Part shown: positions 23,028 to 34,379 of the stretch, in pieces | How the letters are laid out: each line of letters begins with the position of its first letter | How positions within the stretch are numbered: the stretch's first letter is position 1 | Source of the DNA: Zingiber officinale | Taxonomy: Eukaryota; Streptophyta; Magnoliopsida; Zingiberales; Zingiberaceae | Direction: 5' to 3' | Assembly: GCF_018446385.1 (NCBI RefSeq) | Contig: NC_056000.1 | Location: forward strand, 52,236,722-52,300,721 | DNA length: 64,000 bases | Translations under genes and position numbers: made by a program | The notes under the pieces: model-generated | The model's database searches: none | What the model was told of the DNA's origin: nothing | Seen by the model: only the letters and a program-made list of their open reading frames with translations

Positions 23028-23366
23028 CTATAATTTTTCCGTGTATTTTGATTGAAACATGCAAAGTTTCTTATTTTTTTCAATTTGGCCATTTAATTTT
23101 TCATTTTCATCTTTAAATTTGTCATACATTTCTAAAGGACATGATTTTGCTAAAATTAATTTCAATTCTACAATTTTCTTTTTCAAAATATACTTTTTAA
23201 ATTTAAGTTTATACAAGCATTTACTTATGGATTTAATACATGAATACAACTGGTCAGGGGTGGTAAACATACCTCACTTACCAGATCCGCTCTGAAGTCT
23301 ATTTGTTCCTCCTCGCTGTAGCTTTCTTCTGAGGAGGCTCTCCCTTCGTCTATTCTCTCCTCCTGG
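23028..23366 (-). pseudogene. Copia-A gag C-terminus and coiled-coil segment
   Basis: Reading on the minus strand from 23366, the acidic gag tail (SSEESYSEEEQ) follows directly on the gag piece that ends at 29626 once MITE D and one target duplication are removed. A Lys/Leu/Glu-rich coiled-coil-like frame (23028-23270) follows, as is usual between gag and protease in SIRE-like copia elements. No protease follows. Confidence 0.65.
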
Positions 23367-23711
23367 CAGTGGCGGATCCAGACAAAAAAGAAAGAGGGTG
23401 CTCAAAGAAGGGAGTTGGAGCTTATTGTTGAGGCAATTTCCCTTGGTCAAGGTTGACCAGTTTGATTAAGCTTGAGTCGAGTCAAGCTTGAGTCGGGATT
23501 TGAGTTTTGATGTTTGACAATATATGGAGATTACTAGGACAATTGTCCGATTGTGGAGATGGTCAAAGGGTTGACCAGGTTGATAAGAAGACAAGTCAAG
23601 TAGGTCATGGATAACAGGAGACTTGACTGGGGAAGTCCTAACTGGAGGTTAGGCACGGGTGAAAGTCCTAATTGGAGGTTAGGCGTATGGAAGTCCTAAC
23701 TGGAGGTTAGG

Positions 23712-26438
23712 TGTCACGCCCCGGAGTAAGTCCCTGTCCGAAGAAATTTCGGCAACACCTCCCCTGTATGGGTGACAATATGAAATTTCTACAATGCCCT
23801 CAGGGCCACATATACATCGGCCAACATGGCCGGAACAATAACAATAATATGATGCAATCACCCACACAGTTAATAATTAACAAAGTAGAACAGTGATAAG
23901 AAGACTCAAAAATAACCCTACTCAACTACACTCATAAAGCTCAAAACATATTTCCTACTCCACTACACTCATAAAGCACAAATCTGACGGTAAAATCAAC
24001 TCACCTCTTCTGCCGTCTAGGCAGACATGTAGTAAAACAAATTCAAATAAAACTCATCGACAATAAGAATCCATACAAGATCCAAATGTATCAACACAAA
24101 CAAGTCTAAACATAGTCTAAAACAAGAAAACCACAAGATCATCACACATCCTCGTGGACTGCAGGGGACTAGCGACTAGAACTCTCCGGACAACATCAAC
24201 CTGAAAATAGCAACGGAGGAGGGTGTGAGTCCAACACTCAGCGGGTATCAACTGATATGCATAATAAAGAAAATAACAACCAACACTAATCATGCGTACA
24301 ATCTCCTGATACAAGAAGGATAAATGCAACTGAATAAAGTAGGAGAAAACTGTACTAACTAGGACCAGGGCATGAGTACAATAGGGTCGTCAGACCGAAA
24401 GTGTCATAAATCCTGTATGCATGTCAATCATATGCATCCATATAAATGCAGCAAACACAAGCAATAAATGCATCATGCATATGATGCAAATGTCATGGTC
24501 ACCCCTGACGCCAGTCAGCCATCTCACACACAATGGTGAGACCGAGTGGGTAGAGTTGTAACAACCGTGCACTCTGCCGTCACTACTCCTGATGAGTGAC
24601 CGAGTAGACGGAATGCTGTCGGAGTACACCTGTCCTCCTACCCCAAATCATAAATGGGAGAGCGTAATGCTCTCATCTCCCGGTACACCATGACGGGGAG
24701 GGATCCCTGACGTGCTACCACGCTGCGTCACACTACCTATGAGCGGACCAACGGAGCACCGACAGAGCCAAACTGATGTGCTACCACGTTGCGTCACACT
24801 ACCCATGAGCAGACCAACGGAGCACCGACAGAGATGAAACCGGCGATGCGCTCAACAATAATGGAGCAGACTATCGCGCAGCATGCAATCATGCGAATGA
24901 TGCATGACACTAAGCATGGCAATATCCTGAACAGCATAGCAATATCCATGTATAAATATAAAATGTGTACCATAGAACAATGAGCCAAATCAAAGGTACA
25001 CAGATCAGATAAAGTATAAAAAACCCTACGTCCTGAACATAATAAATAATATGGTTGTGTCACTACCTCTATAAATATGTATAATCAGGTAAATACTAAC
25101 ATGATGTGCATAGCAAATAAACAACCAAGCATGTAACAGATCAGGTAGTGATCAACCGAAGCAGATAAGAAAACACAATTGTTGCTATTTGTTAAAGACA
25201 TTACTATGCATATCAAATGACATAAAGTCAAAGTACCCGCCTTCGATAAGAGGATCGTATCCGAATAGATCCCTTATTGAGACACCGTCTCGAATTAAAG
25301 TCCTGTAATAAATCGTATCGTTTAGCTAAAAAAACAAAATAGCTAAACAAAATCGTAATCCGATTAGGAAACTGTGTTTTAATTCCATTTAATTATCTTA
25401 TCCTTCCTTCATAGTTGATATCCTTGAATTAGTCTGACTAGAGAAGTCAAATGAATCTTTAATCATAATCCATTAGATTAAGCAACCCTATTCATTTATC
25501 CTTTTTAATTAGATAACCATGTAATTAACCAAGACTATTAACCTTGCGAATTCGAAGAAATCAACCATATCACATCACTAACCCAAGTCTCAATACGTTA
25601 CAATTCCTTCTCCTATCTACAGCCGAAATTCCTGATAGCCCAACAGATCCACAGCAGAGACAACTTGCTTCCAAGAACCGATCTCACTGCCAGAAACCAT
25701 CACTCCTAGTTAGTACAACAAAAAAAAAAAAAAAAAAATCAAAACTCAACCTCTATAAGCCTATACAGAAAATGCTACTTCAATTTCTACAAATCTGATA
25801 TCAACCACAGCTTAATTAACAAACTCACCAACTCGGTATCGGAGGTAGCTGCTGGTGCTAGGGTAGAGGTAGGGCACGACAGTGAAGACCAAACTAGAGC
25901 ACAGTGGTCGGCATCGGCAGACAGATCAGAAGGGGAAAAAAATAGAGGAAGAGGAAGGATCGTGAGGCGGCTCGGCGCTGTCCCGGCGACGGCGATGCTT
26001 TACCGGAAGAGAGGATGAGACGGGGAAACAGAAACTTAGTCGGCGGCGCGCTCCTTTGCTGAGGACAGGCGACCGGCAATGTGCGGCTCGGGAGAGAAGA
26101 GGAGGAAGAGAAATCAACGTCGGCGCTAGGAAGAAGAGAAATAGAAGGGAAGGAGAAGAATCGCCTTGAGCGGTTAGGGCACGAGAGGGCTTCGCGGGGA
26201 TCGGCGTCGGCCACGCGCACGGGGAAGGAGAAAAGCAATTAAAGGAAAGAAGAAAAAGAAATAAAAAGGAAAAGAAAACTTTTCCTCGTTAAAATGGGGT
26301 AGCCTAAACAGGCTTTCCCGGACCCTGTTTTTATCCCCGTTAACTCGTCCATACGAGCTTCGAAAAATTCCCGAAAAAGTTCCAAAAATTTCGAAAAAAA
26401 TCCCTTATTATTATCTACCCTTTTTCTAGTATTTTACA
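23712..26438 (-). repeat. Solo LTR G (2727 bp), gypsy type, duplication TTAGG
   Basis: Bounded on the plus strand by TGTCACGCCCCGG and TATTTTACA, flanked by TTAGG at 23707-23711 and 26439-26443. On the minus strand it starts TGTAAAATAC and ends GGGGCGTGACA, as in Tekay/Del-type chromovirus LTRs (family knowledge). Minus-strand CT-rich leader sequence lies around 25900-26230. It includes a 64-bp direct duplication at about 24712-24838 (GTGCTACCACGCTGCGTCACAC). Inserted in LTR E. Confidence 0.85.
24712..24838. repeat. Two-copy direct repeat, about 64 bp
   Basis: Two nearly identical copies of a segment with GTGCTACCAC, GCGTCACACTACC and GGAGCACCGACAGAG inside LTR G. Confidence 0.75.
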
Positions 26439-26449
26439 TTAGGCATATG

Positions 26450-26760
26450 GAAGTCCTAACTGGAGGTTAGGCAAATTGGAAAGTCCTAGTGTGATCTTGG
26501 CAAAGGAGAAAGTCCTGATGAGGAGCTAGACATTTGGGAAGTCTTGGTGAGAAGTCAGGCAACTGAAAGTCCAAGTGTGATCTTGGCAAAGGAGAAAGTC
26601 CTGGTGAGGGGCCAGGCAATTGGGAAGTCCTGGTGAGAAGCTAGGTAGATGGAAAGTCCTGGTGAGTGAAGTCAGGCAGTTGGGAAAGTCCTAGTGAGTG
26701 AAGTTAGGCAGAAGTTAAAGTCCTAGTGAGTGAAGCCAGGCACGAAAAATATAGATGGTT
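26450..26760 (+). repeat. Tandem repeat in LTR E, unit about 30 bp
   Basis: Around ten variants of AAAGTCCTGGTGAGTGAAG followed by a short CAGGCAGTTGGG-type spacer. It is the reverse complement of the array in LTR L. Confidence 0.75.
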
Positions 26761-27084
26761 CAAGGATGACAAGACATCGGGTGAAAGTTCAAGTGGGTCA
26801 TGGAGGATCGGACACTTGGCATAAGACGGTAAATCTAAGTGGCTCACGGAGGACCATACTTGGTTATTAGAAGTCCAACGAAAAGTTGACAAAGAGAAAG
26901 TCCAGATGGGTTAAAAGTTGACCGAACTCTTAGCGGTCGTAAGTCCAATAGGGAGTTGGCATGGAACTAGAAAGTCCAGACATAGTAAACTTCCGAAGGC
27001 CATAACTTTTGACTCGGATATCGGAATGAGGTAATCTCATATGCAAAACGAAATTAATTTCAAGATCTACACAGTTTTCTGGGT

Positions 27085-27475
27085 TTCAATCGATTGGCCA
27101 ATCGATTGGGGGGGTTCAATCGATTGGTTGACGCGAGTTTGTGCAGAAAAGCTCTGGATCGATTGGGTAATCAATCAAAACTTCCCCAATCGATTGGGAG
27201 AGTTTCTGAGTAAATAGTAAGCTTCTGAATCAATCAGTTGATCGATTGAAACCTCTAATCGATCGACCGATCAATTGGAGCTCTGGAAATCACTCGAGAA
27301 GCCTTGAATCGATCGGGCAATCGATTCAGGGTGATTCTAGAGAACACAGAGGCACTCTGGATCGATCGGTCGATCAATCCAAAGCCTCCCCAATCGATTG
27401 GGAGCAATCCAATCGTGCCGATCAATCCAAAGCCTCCCCAATCAATTGGGAGCAATCCAATCGATTGGGATTCGA
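27085..27475 (+). promoter_or_regulatory. CAATCGATTGG word cluster in LTR E
   Basis: About fifteen copies or near copies of the palindromic word CAATCGATTG and variants (AATCGATCG, ATCAATCC). No clear TATA box is seen directly downstream, unlike in the other families. Confidence 0.45.
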
Positions 27476-27556
27476 CCGTTGGCGCAGGTTTTAGCCGTTG
27501 GCGTGCGATTCCTTCAGCACTTCTTCGTTTCTTCTCTACGAGTGCTCATAGCAAAG

Positions 27557-29090
27557 TGTTGGTGCAATCGACCTCCAAGGTTTTAATGTCAGACAAATAT
27601 GTTTAAGTATGTTTAAGTATGGAGCTTGTTCTAGGAAAATCCTAGTTGTGGGCTAGGCAAGGGAAGTTTTAGTTGGAGGCTAGGCAAGGAGAGAAATCTC
27701 GGTATATCGTGGAAGCCAGGTGGATAGGTCTGGAGGACTTGATCCCTGGGTAGCCGAATACTGAGTCTTGGTGAGTGAAGCCAAGTGGAGAAAATCCTAG
27801 GGGGTGGTAACCTTAGGTAACGAGAAGTCTTGGAGGAGTAAACTCCAAGCAAGGTTGATCGGATGGTTTCCGGTCGACCGCGCGCGGTCGATCGGACCAG
27901 CGGATCTCGGTAAATCTAGGTTTATGTTTACCATTGTATTCTGTATTACTATTATTACTGTTGGCTAATGTAGTATTGCAGGAAAAGTCTTAGTGGATTG
28001 GGCGATCAGACACTGAGCAGGCAAAAGTCCAAATAGGTCTGGAGGACCAATGTTTGGCAGGTAAGTTGAGGTATGCAACTGGAGGAATGATAGTGAGGTC
28101 GGGTTCCTAAAGGGAACAACCTTATGTCGTTGATCCAACTGAAGAAACCGGGAAGGTTTCCAAGTTGAGATCAAGACAGTTCTACTGTCTATATTACTCA
28201 TGCATTATATTACTGTGCTAACCTTTATTTTGCAGGAATATTGTTTAACTCTGTTTTGCATATTCGGCCTGATCGGTCCACCGAACAGGAGGATCGGTCG
28301 ACCGAACCATCTTGACTCAGACCAGAGATCAGTTCAGACCAAAGCGAAGCACAGTCCGATCGAAGCTTGATCGGTCGACCGAACCAGGTATCGGTTGACC
28401 GATCCAATCAACATTAAACAACATTAAAAGAAGATCTCTTGCAGATTTCGACGAATAAGGAAAAGGCTTGTTCGGTCGACCGAAAAGATGGTTCGGTCGA
28501 TCGAACCATTAAAGACCAGTAAATGCAAAAGATCGAGCCAGCTTTAGACTTCAGCCAGGAAGGAAGGGAGTGGGTTCGGTCGATCGAAAAGTGGGATCGG
28601 TCGACCGAACCTCCAGTACACCTATAAAAAGTGCTCGAAGTCAGAAGCTCACGATATAATTCTAATTGACTCAAGTTCGTTTCTGCCTTGCTACTCATGC
28701 TACAAGTCTTCATCAGCTCAGCAAGCTACTTCGTCCAAAAGCACTGATCGAGCCTCAACCTTCATTTACTACTGTCGGTATATTTTGTATTGCACTTAAA
28801 TTCACATAAGATAGTAGGGTTGTTGCTATCTTATATCTTTGTATCTCTACGATCTGCTTCTTTCCGAAGGATTTTGGAAAGAAGGGTTTTAGTGCTTTGA
28901 CCATCGGTGCGGTCAAGGATCGCAGACCTTCGAGTAGGAGTCGAGGTAGGCTCCGAATGAAGTAAACAATCTTTCTCCCTTTTACTTTCCGCTGTGCACG
29001 ACTTTGATTTAAAAGATAAAGAAAAGTTTTAAAAAGATGCGATATTCACCCCCCCCCCTCCCCCCTCTATCACTCTAAATCGTTCTATCA
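27557..29090 (+). repeat. Solo LTR F (1534 bp), duplication CAAAG
   Basis: It starts TGTTGGTGCAATCGACC and ends CGTTCTATCA, flanked by CAAAG at 27552-27556 and 29091-29095. It contains a TCGGTCGACCGA word cluster (28268-28617), TATAAAAA at 28623-28630 and a TATTCACCCCCCCCCC stretch about 40 bp from its end. Inserted in LTR E. Confidence 0.85.
28268..28630 (+). promoter_or_regulatory. LTR F promoter: GGTCGACCGA palindrome cluster plus TATA box
   Basis: Eight or so copies of TCGGTCGACCGA or TCGGTCGATCGA stand upstream of TATAAAAA (28623-28630). The spacing from the last word to the TATA box is about 15 bp. Confidence 0.55.
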
Positions 29091-29625
29091 CAAAGCTCCA
29101 CGGCGATTCCTTGATTCTCACCGCCAGTTCTTGAAGGTTCTTGGAGGCACATCCAAGTCAAGAGGCGAGTTACAACAAGAGGAAGAAGCTAGGGTTAGGG
29201 TTTATTGTACTAATCTTGTAAGATCTCCCTTGTATTTGCTTCTCTTTGTATTCTTATTGTATTTTGAACTTGTAAGGCTTCTCTGCCTTCGATAGTTACC
29301 GTAAAGGAGTGTTTTCATAGTGGAGGGTGTGTGAGTGTGTGGATCCTTAGACTAGTCACCTCTTCTTGAGGTGGATACCAAGTAAATCTACGTGTTAGCG
29401 TTGTAGTGTGTTGTTTCTTGTATTTTCCGCTGCACATCATCACCAGAAGCAAGCAATGACGCAAGGAGCGTGACAAAACGCTATTCACCCCCCCTCTAGC
29501 GAGCACAAAGGTCCTAACACTTATCTTCCTTCTCGCTGTCCCTCAGACTGCAGCATACTGGTGGAATTTTTCGGGAGCAAGGGGGTGCTCAAGCACACCC
29601 CCGCTCCCCCCTAGATCTGCCACTG

Positions 29626-30485
29626 CCTCTTGGTGACTTGTCATTAGTGCAAGTCCAGTGTACTCCTCTAGATCTGATTCTAATGATGATTCATCCCACG
29701 TTGCCTTCAAGTTTTTGTTCTTTGTGGTTGGTCTTTTCTTGTTATCCTTCTTCTTTAGCTTTGGGCAGTCATCCTTGATGTGCCCCTCTTCATTGTAGTT
29801 ATAACACCTTATCTTCCTTGCTCTTCTTTTATTTGCCTGTGCTTGGTTAAATTTATTAAAGCGAAAGAACTTCTTGAGTTTTCTTGCCATATATGTCGAT
29901 TCATCATCGTCAGGGAAAGTGTCTGCGTCTGAATCATCCTTCTTAGCTTTTAGGGAAATATTATTTGATTTCTCTATTTTTTGAGAATCTATACAGTGAG
30001 ACTTGTGAAGTTCGAAGGTTGAAAATAAGTTTTCAAGAGTACATACCTCGAGGTTCTTAGAGATGTAGTAAGCATCTACTAAGGTTGCCCACTCTTGATT
30101 TTTTGGAAAAGAGTTAAGTGTGTACCTTAAGGAGTCACGATTTGTTACCTTTTCTCCGAGGTTGTAGAGCTGGGTGATCAGGTCTTTGATCCTTGCATGG
30201 AGTTGGGCTACCTTCTCTCCCATGTTCATTCGGAGATTCGTCAGTTGGCTTCGGAGGATGTCCCGCTTTATCAATTTGGCTTCCGAGGTACCTTTGTGGA
30301 GCTCCAAGAATTTCTCCCAGAGATCTTTGGCGGAGTTATAGCTTCCGATCCGGCTGACCTCCTGAGGTGGAAGAACGTTAAGCAGATGGAACTTTGCTTC
30401 TCCATTAGCCACGAAGTCAGCTTGCTCCTTCTTCATCCATGTGTACTCTTCTTTCTCGACTCCGTGCTGATCTGTAGGTGCTACA
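29626..30485 (-). pseudogene. Copia-A gag, central part with altered zinc knuckle
   Basis: A long minus-strand frame encoding most of a copia gag (UBN2-type capsid region with NSAKDLWEKFLELHKGT, then a zinc knuckle). The knuckle at 29765-29806 reads CYNYNEEGHIKDDC: the second Cys of the usual Cx2Cx4Hx4C is Tyr, which should abolish zinc binding at that site. The frame continues across MITE D to 23366, and its N-terminus lies beyond copia-B at 41614-41737. The ORF tails at both ends (29543-29625 and 30486-30538) are read-through into inserted DNA. Confidence 0.85.
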
Positions 30486-31706
30486 TGTAGGACTGGAAAG
30501 AATGCTAGAAGGGGGGGGGGGGTGAATAGCAATCGCAAAAATTGATAACGAATTAATCAAAGTACTCAGCGGAAGAAAAAATTAACCAATGCTAACAAAC
30601 TGAGTTTTACTTGGTTTGGAGCCTTCGATGACTCCTACTCCAAAGCTCACACTTGTCGAGTGCTTTCATTGGTCAATTAACTAATAGTTTGCAAAAGCTT
30701 ACAGGAGTTAAGTACAAGAACTGGAAATAAAAGTTACCAACAACAACAATAAAATTAAAAAATCTTGGTCGTCGTGTCAGTGGAGTGTAGCAGCATTCCG
30801 GGATCTATTTTTGGAGCATTGAGTAGGAAGGAAACTTGTCGTAGTTGTTTTTTTTGAAGCTCTGGGTCAAAGGCCTTTAAATAGGTCCATTTCGGATGCT
30901 TGGAATCCCTCCAGGCGCTTGGACCACGTGGCTCGGCCAATTGACGTGCTCCACGTTAGCATGTGGATGAAGTTTCGGGTCCGGGCGCCTAGACTGAGTC
31001 AGGGTGCTCGGACCGCCTGGGTGCCCTTGGCACCCGCTGGGGGCGCCTGCTCCAGGCGCCCGGACCGACTCCGAGTGCTCGGACCCTTTTCTTCGGCAGC
31101 TTCCACCTCCAAGAAAAGGTTAGTCCAGGCAACCAAAAAAATAGATTTTAACCTGCAAAACAGAGTTAGCACAACATAGTGAATTGTGAGTAGTAATTAG
31201 ATCCTGTCTCCCCGAGACCGAGATTTAGTCAAGGTCTCAGCTTAGGTGTCCCAAATGGGCCTAAGTTGGATCGACGCATATAGTTCCCTCAACAGGGAAT
31301 GCGTCCTCACTGGAACTCTCCTCCACTTGTTTACCTTCACTTACCATTTGTTGTCACTTGATTTGCCTCTGATCCACCGGGTCTTCCTGCCAGTTGTCAG
31401 GTCCATAGGCCCAACTGGACTTCAGCCGATTGTCAGGTCTTGCGGACCCAACCAGACTTCCCGTAAGATATCGAGCCCCGCGGACCTATCTAGACTTCGC
31501 ACCAGCTATCAAACCCCGCAACCCTAGCTGGATTTTCCATTAGCTATTGGGCCTCGTAGACCTAGCTGGATTTCAACCTGGTATCAAGTCCTTCAGATTA
31601 TTCAACTCCTGCACACTTGGTAGAAAAGGCTAGACACACATCACATCTAACTTTAACCTATTTGTCATATATCAAATCTAGATTATTAGTACAACCTGCA
31701 CCAACA
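30486..31706 (-). repeat. 3' LTR of copia-B
   Basis: 1221 bp, bounded on the plus strand by TGTAGGACTGG and GCACCAACA. A GGGCGCCTGGACC word cluster lies at 30905-31090, with a minus-strand TATTTAAA-type box beside it (plus 30875-30885). The terminal CTAGAAGGGGGGGGGG...GTGAATAGC motif is about 20 bp from the edge. It matches 40425-41613 over most of its length. Confidence 0.8.
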
Positions 31707-32900
31707 ATGTCCCCCTTTTTGATGCAATGACAACGTTAGTTAAAGTTAGAAAAAAATGTAATATAGCAATAAACCATAAAATGCTTAAAGTGAATTCAAT
31801 TTATAAACCATAAAATGTTTAAAGTGAGTTCAATTTTCTAACTTAACCCACTATCCTTCCCCGTTGGCATACATAAAAAAAAAATTACATGCATAAGTCA
31901 TAAATAACTAAGTACCAATTTGAGCAATAAAATTTTGCAATCTTAGTTTGTCAAGCAACTACTTAAAAGAATTGCAAAGTGATGGTTGTAACTTAAAGAC
32001 TTAGCTTTATTTGAGGGAGGAGTAAGTTGTCAAAAGTACTAACTTTTCAAAAATACTGTAAAGTTCTTTTTCAAATTAATTTCCAAATTTAAATTTTTCT
32101 AAGTAGGATTGTTTAAGAACCTAGGTATAAAAGTTAAGGCTAAATTCTCTAAGTAGGATTTTCAAAAGAGGATTTTCAAATTAATTCTCTAAGTAATTTT
32201 TTACACAGAATAACATTTCAAAACATCCTAAAAATATTTTTCAAAGAGAAGTTTTTCAAAGTAAGTTTTTCAAAAATATTTTTGAATTTTTGAAAAATCC
32301 AGAGTACTTTTGAAAACTATAACTATGTAAGGCTAATTTTGAAAGTGCTTTCAAAAAAATGAGAAGAATTTTCAAAGCAAAAACATGATCTCACTATATG
32401 TTTTCTTTAAAACATTTTTTTGCATTGAAAATTCTTCTCATTTTTTTGAAAGCACTTTCAAAATTAGCCTTACATAGTTAGTGCATGTCTAACTGTTAGT
32501 TACTGACTATCTACCAAAAAATAGTAGTGTTCACTTGGTTAGTCAAGTTAAGTAAAATTTAATCCAACTTGTTGTTTGTTAAGGAGGATTACTTAACCTG
32601 ATCATTGTATTATGATATTTTTCACCTAGACTTATGTTGAGACACTGATATAAGCATCTAAAGTCCAAGAAAAATACCTATGCATCTCACACCATTCTAT
32701 GTTTATACATACACAATCAAGATAACCTAGTGTGTTTGTGAGATGCTCAATTCCTAGATCTATAGGATTATGATTTCTAGGGGTTTAATCTAGGCTAAGG
32801 CTAAAACAATTTTTTACAATACTAGAGAAATAGGAGAGTTTTGAAAAATATAATTTTCCTAGAATTTAAAAAATTTCTTGAAAGTTTGTTTGATAATGAA
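31707..32900 (-). other. Copia-B spacer between RNase H and the 3' LTR
   Basis: No ORF of note. Minus-strand CAAAAAGGGGGACAT is the polypurine tract next to the LTR. It contains the conserved segment shared with element K (32532-32750) and a 55-bp perfect inverted repeat. Confidence 0.7.
32321..32479. repeat. Perfect 55-bp inverted repeat (long hairpin), 49-nt spacer
   Basis: Arms 32321-32375 and 32425-32479 are exact reverse complements, beginning AACTATGTAAGGC and ending GCCTTACATAGTT. The spacer itself shows further imperfect pairing (GCAAAAAC against AACATTTTTTTGC). Confidence 0.9.
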
Positions 32901-32904
32901 TGTC

Positions 32905-34379
32905 CTAGTCTATTGTGCACTTTCCTAGTTGTCTTTGTAAATTACTGAATTCATATTCTTGTAGTGGTTTGGTAAAAATGTTAGCTAAATTTGATTTGGA
33001 CTCAACATAGCTGAGTTTAATATCTCCTTTGGCGACATGATCTCTAATAAAGTGATATTTTATTTCAATATATTTAATTCTGGAATAATGCATTGGGTTT
33101 TTGGTTAGGTTGATTGAGCTGATATTATCAATATGGATTTTTATATTTTTATATTCTAAGTTAAAGTCTTTTAATGTGTGCATCATCTATAATAGTTGTG
33201 CTACACACTCACTCATTGTTATGTACTCCGTTTTAGTAGTAGATAAAGCAACACAGTATTATTTTCTACTAAACTAGTTGACAAGTGATGACCCAAGTAA
33301 TTGGCATCCACCACTTGTACTTTTACGATCTAGTTACAACCAACATAATCGGAGTCTGAGTAGCCTATTAGTTTAAAATTAGGTGATCTAGGATACCAAA
33401 TTCTCACATTTTATGTTCCTTTTAAATATCTAAAAATTCTTTTGACATTAGTTAGGTGGGATTCCTTAGCACATGTTTGGTATCTAGTACACATACTAAC
33501 TGTAAGCAAGATATCAGGTCGACTTGTAGTTAAGTATAAAAGACTGTCTATGACACTCCTATAGTACTTTAGGTCTATAGGTTTTCCATTTGGGTCACTA
33601 TCTAAGGTTGTGTTAGTTGCAATTGGTGTTTTTATTTCTTTCATATTTTCCATTCCAAATTTTTTAAGTAATTCTTTGATGTATTTTTGTTGGTAAACAT
33701 AATTTCCTTCCTTAGTTTGTTTCATTTGTAGTCCTAAAAAATAAGTTAGTTTACCTACTAGGCTCATTTCAAATTCTTGTTCCATTAAGGTAATAAATTC
33801 TTGTAGAAATTCTAAATTGATTGAGCCAAAGATTATGTCATCTATATAAACTTGGGCTATAAAGATATCTTGTTTAATTGACTTTACAAATAGAGTTGGA
33901 TCAATTTGACCTTGGTTGAACCCTTTAGAGATTAGGTAGGAGGTCAGTCATTCATACCAAACCCTATGTGCTTGTTTAAGACTATAAAGGGTTTTATTAA
34001 GTTTAAAGACATGGTCAGGATTATCTATACTTTCAAACCCAGGTGGTTGACCTACATAAACTTCTTCTTTTATTAGTCCATTTAAAAAGGTAAATTTAAC
34101 ATCCATTTGATAAAGCTTGAATCCTTTATGAGATGCATAGCTTAACAGCATTCTGATTGACTCAAGTCTGTCTACTGGGGCAAAGATTTCATCATAGTCA
34201 AGTTCCTCTACTTGACTAAACCATTTAGCTACTAGTCTAGCCTTGTTTCTAACAATTTTTCCATTTTCACTTAGTTTATTTCTAAATATCCATTTTGTTT
34301 CTATTACCTTTTTATTATCAGGTAGTGGTACTAAGTCCCAAACTTTATTTCTCTCAAATTGAGCTAGTTCTTCCTGCAT
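32905..34379 (-). pseudogene. Copia-B reverse transcriptase and RNase H, broken
   Basis: Minus-strand pieces: RT from 34379 ([38 protein letters not shown]), the active-site stretch with YIDDIIFG near 33830-33850, and the RT C-terminus/connection (33411-33785, YFLGLQMK, SLLYLTTSRPDI). RNase H end follows (32905-33186, HIDNISSINLTKNP, KYHFIRDHVAKG). Stops between the pieces show decay. In an intact element these domains copy element RNA into DNA. Confidence 0.85.

Larger units (their letters stand above)
23426..29519 (+). repeat. Solo LTR E (about 1.8 kb net), duplication CTTAT, split by G and F
   Basis: It starts TGTTGAGGCAATTTCC and ends GGTCCTAACA, flanked by CTTAT at 23421-23425 and 29520-29524. 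It is the same family as solo LTR L. It contains an AAAGTCCTGGTGAGTGAAG tandem repeat (26450-26760) and a CAATCGATTGG word cluster (27085-27475). A GCTATTCACCCCCCCTCTAGC motif lies about 20 bp from its end. No internal region is present. Confidence 0.85.
23367..29625. mobile_element. hAT-type MITE D (160 bp net), split by solo LTR E
   Basis: Termini CAGTGGCGGATCCAG and (reverse complement) CAGTGGCAGATCTAG match at 13 of 15 positions. The 8-bp flanks CCTCCTGG (23359-23366) and CCTCTTGG (29626-29633) differ once, the duplication length of hAT elements. Removing LTR E (23426-29519) and one CTTAT leaves about 160 bp. It interrupts copia-A gag. Confidence 0.75.

Noticed and set aside
25894-26238. 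Minus-strand ORF rich in Ser/Pro/Arg in solo LTR G
   Set aside because: It falls in the CT-rich leader of the LTR, with no domain and overlapping frames.
23367-29625. A 6.3-kb autonomous hAT transposon
   Set aside because: The hAT-like ends belong to a 160-bp MITE; everything between them is explained by solo LTRs E, F and G, and no transposase is present.
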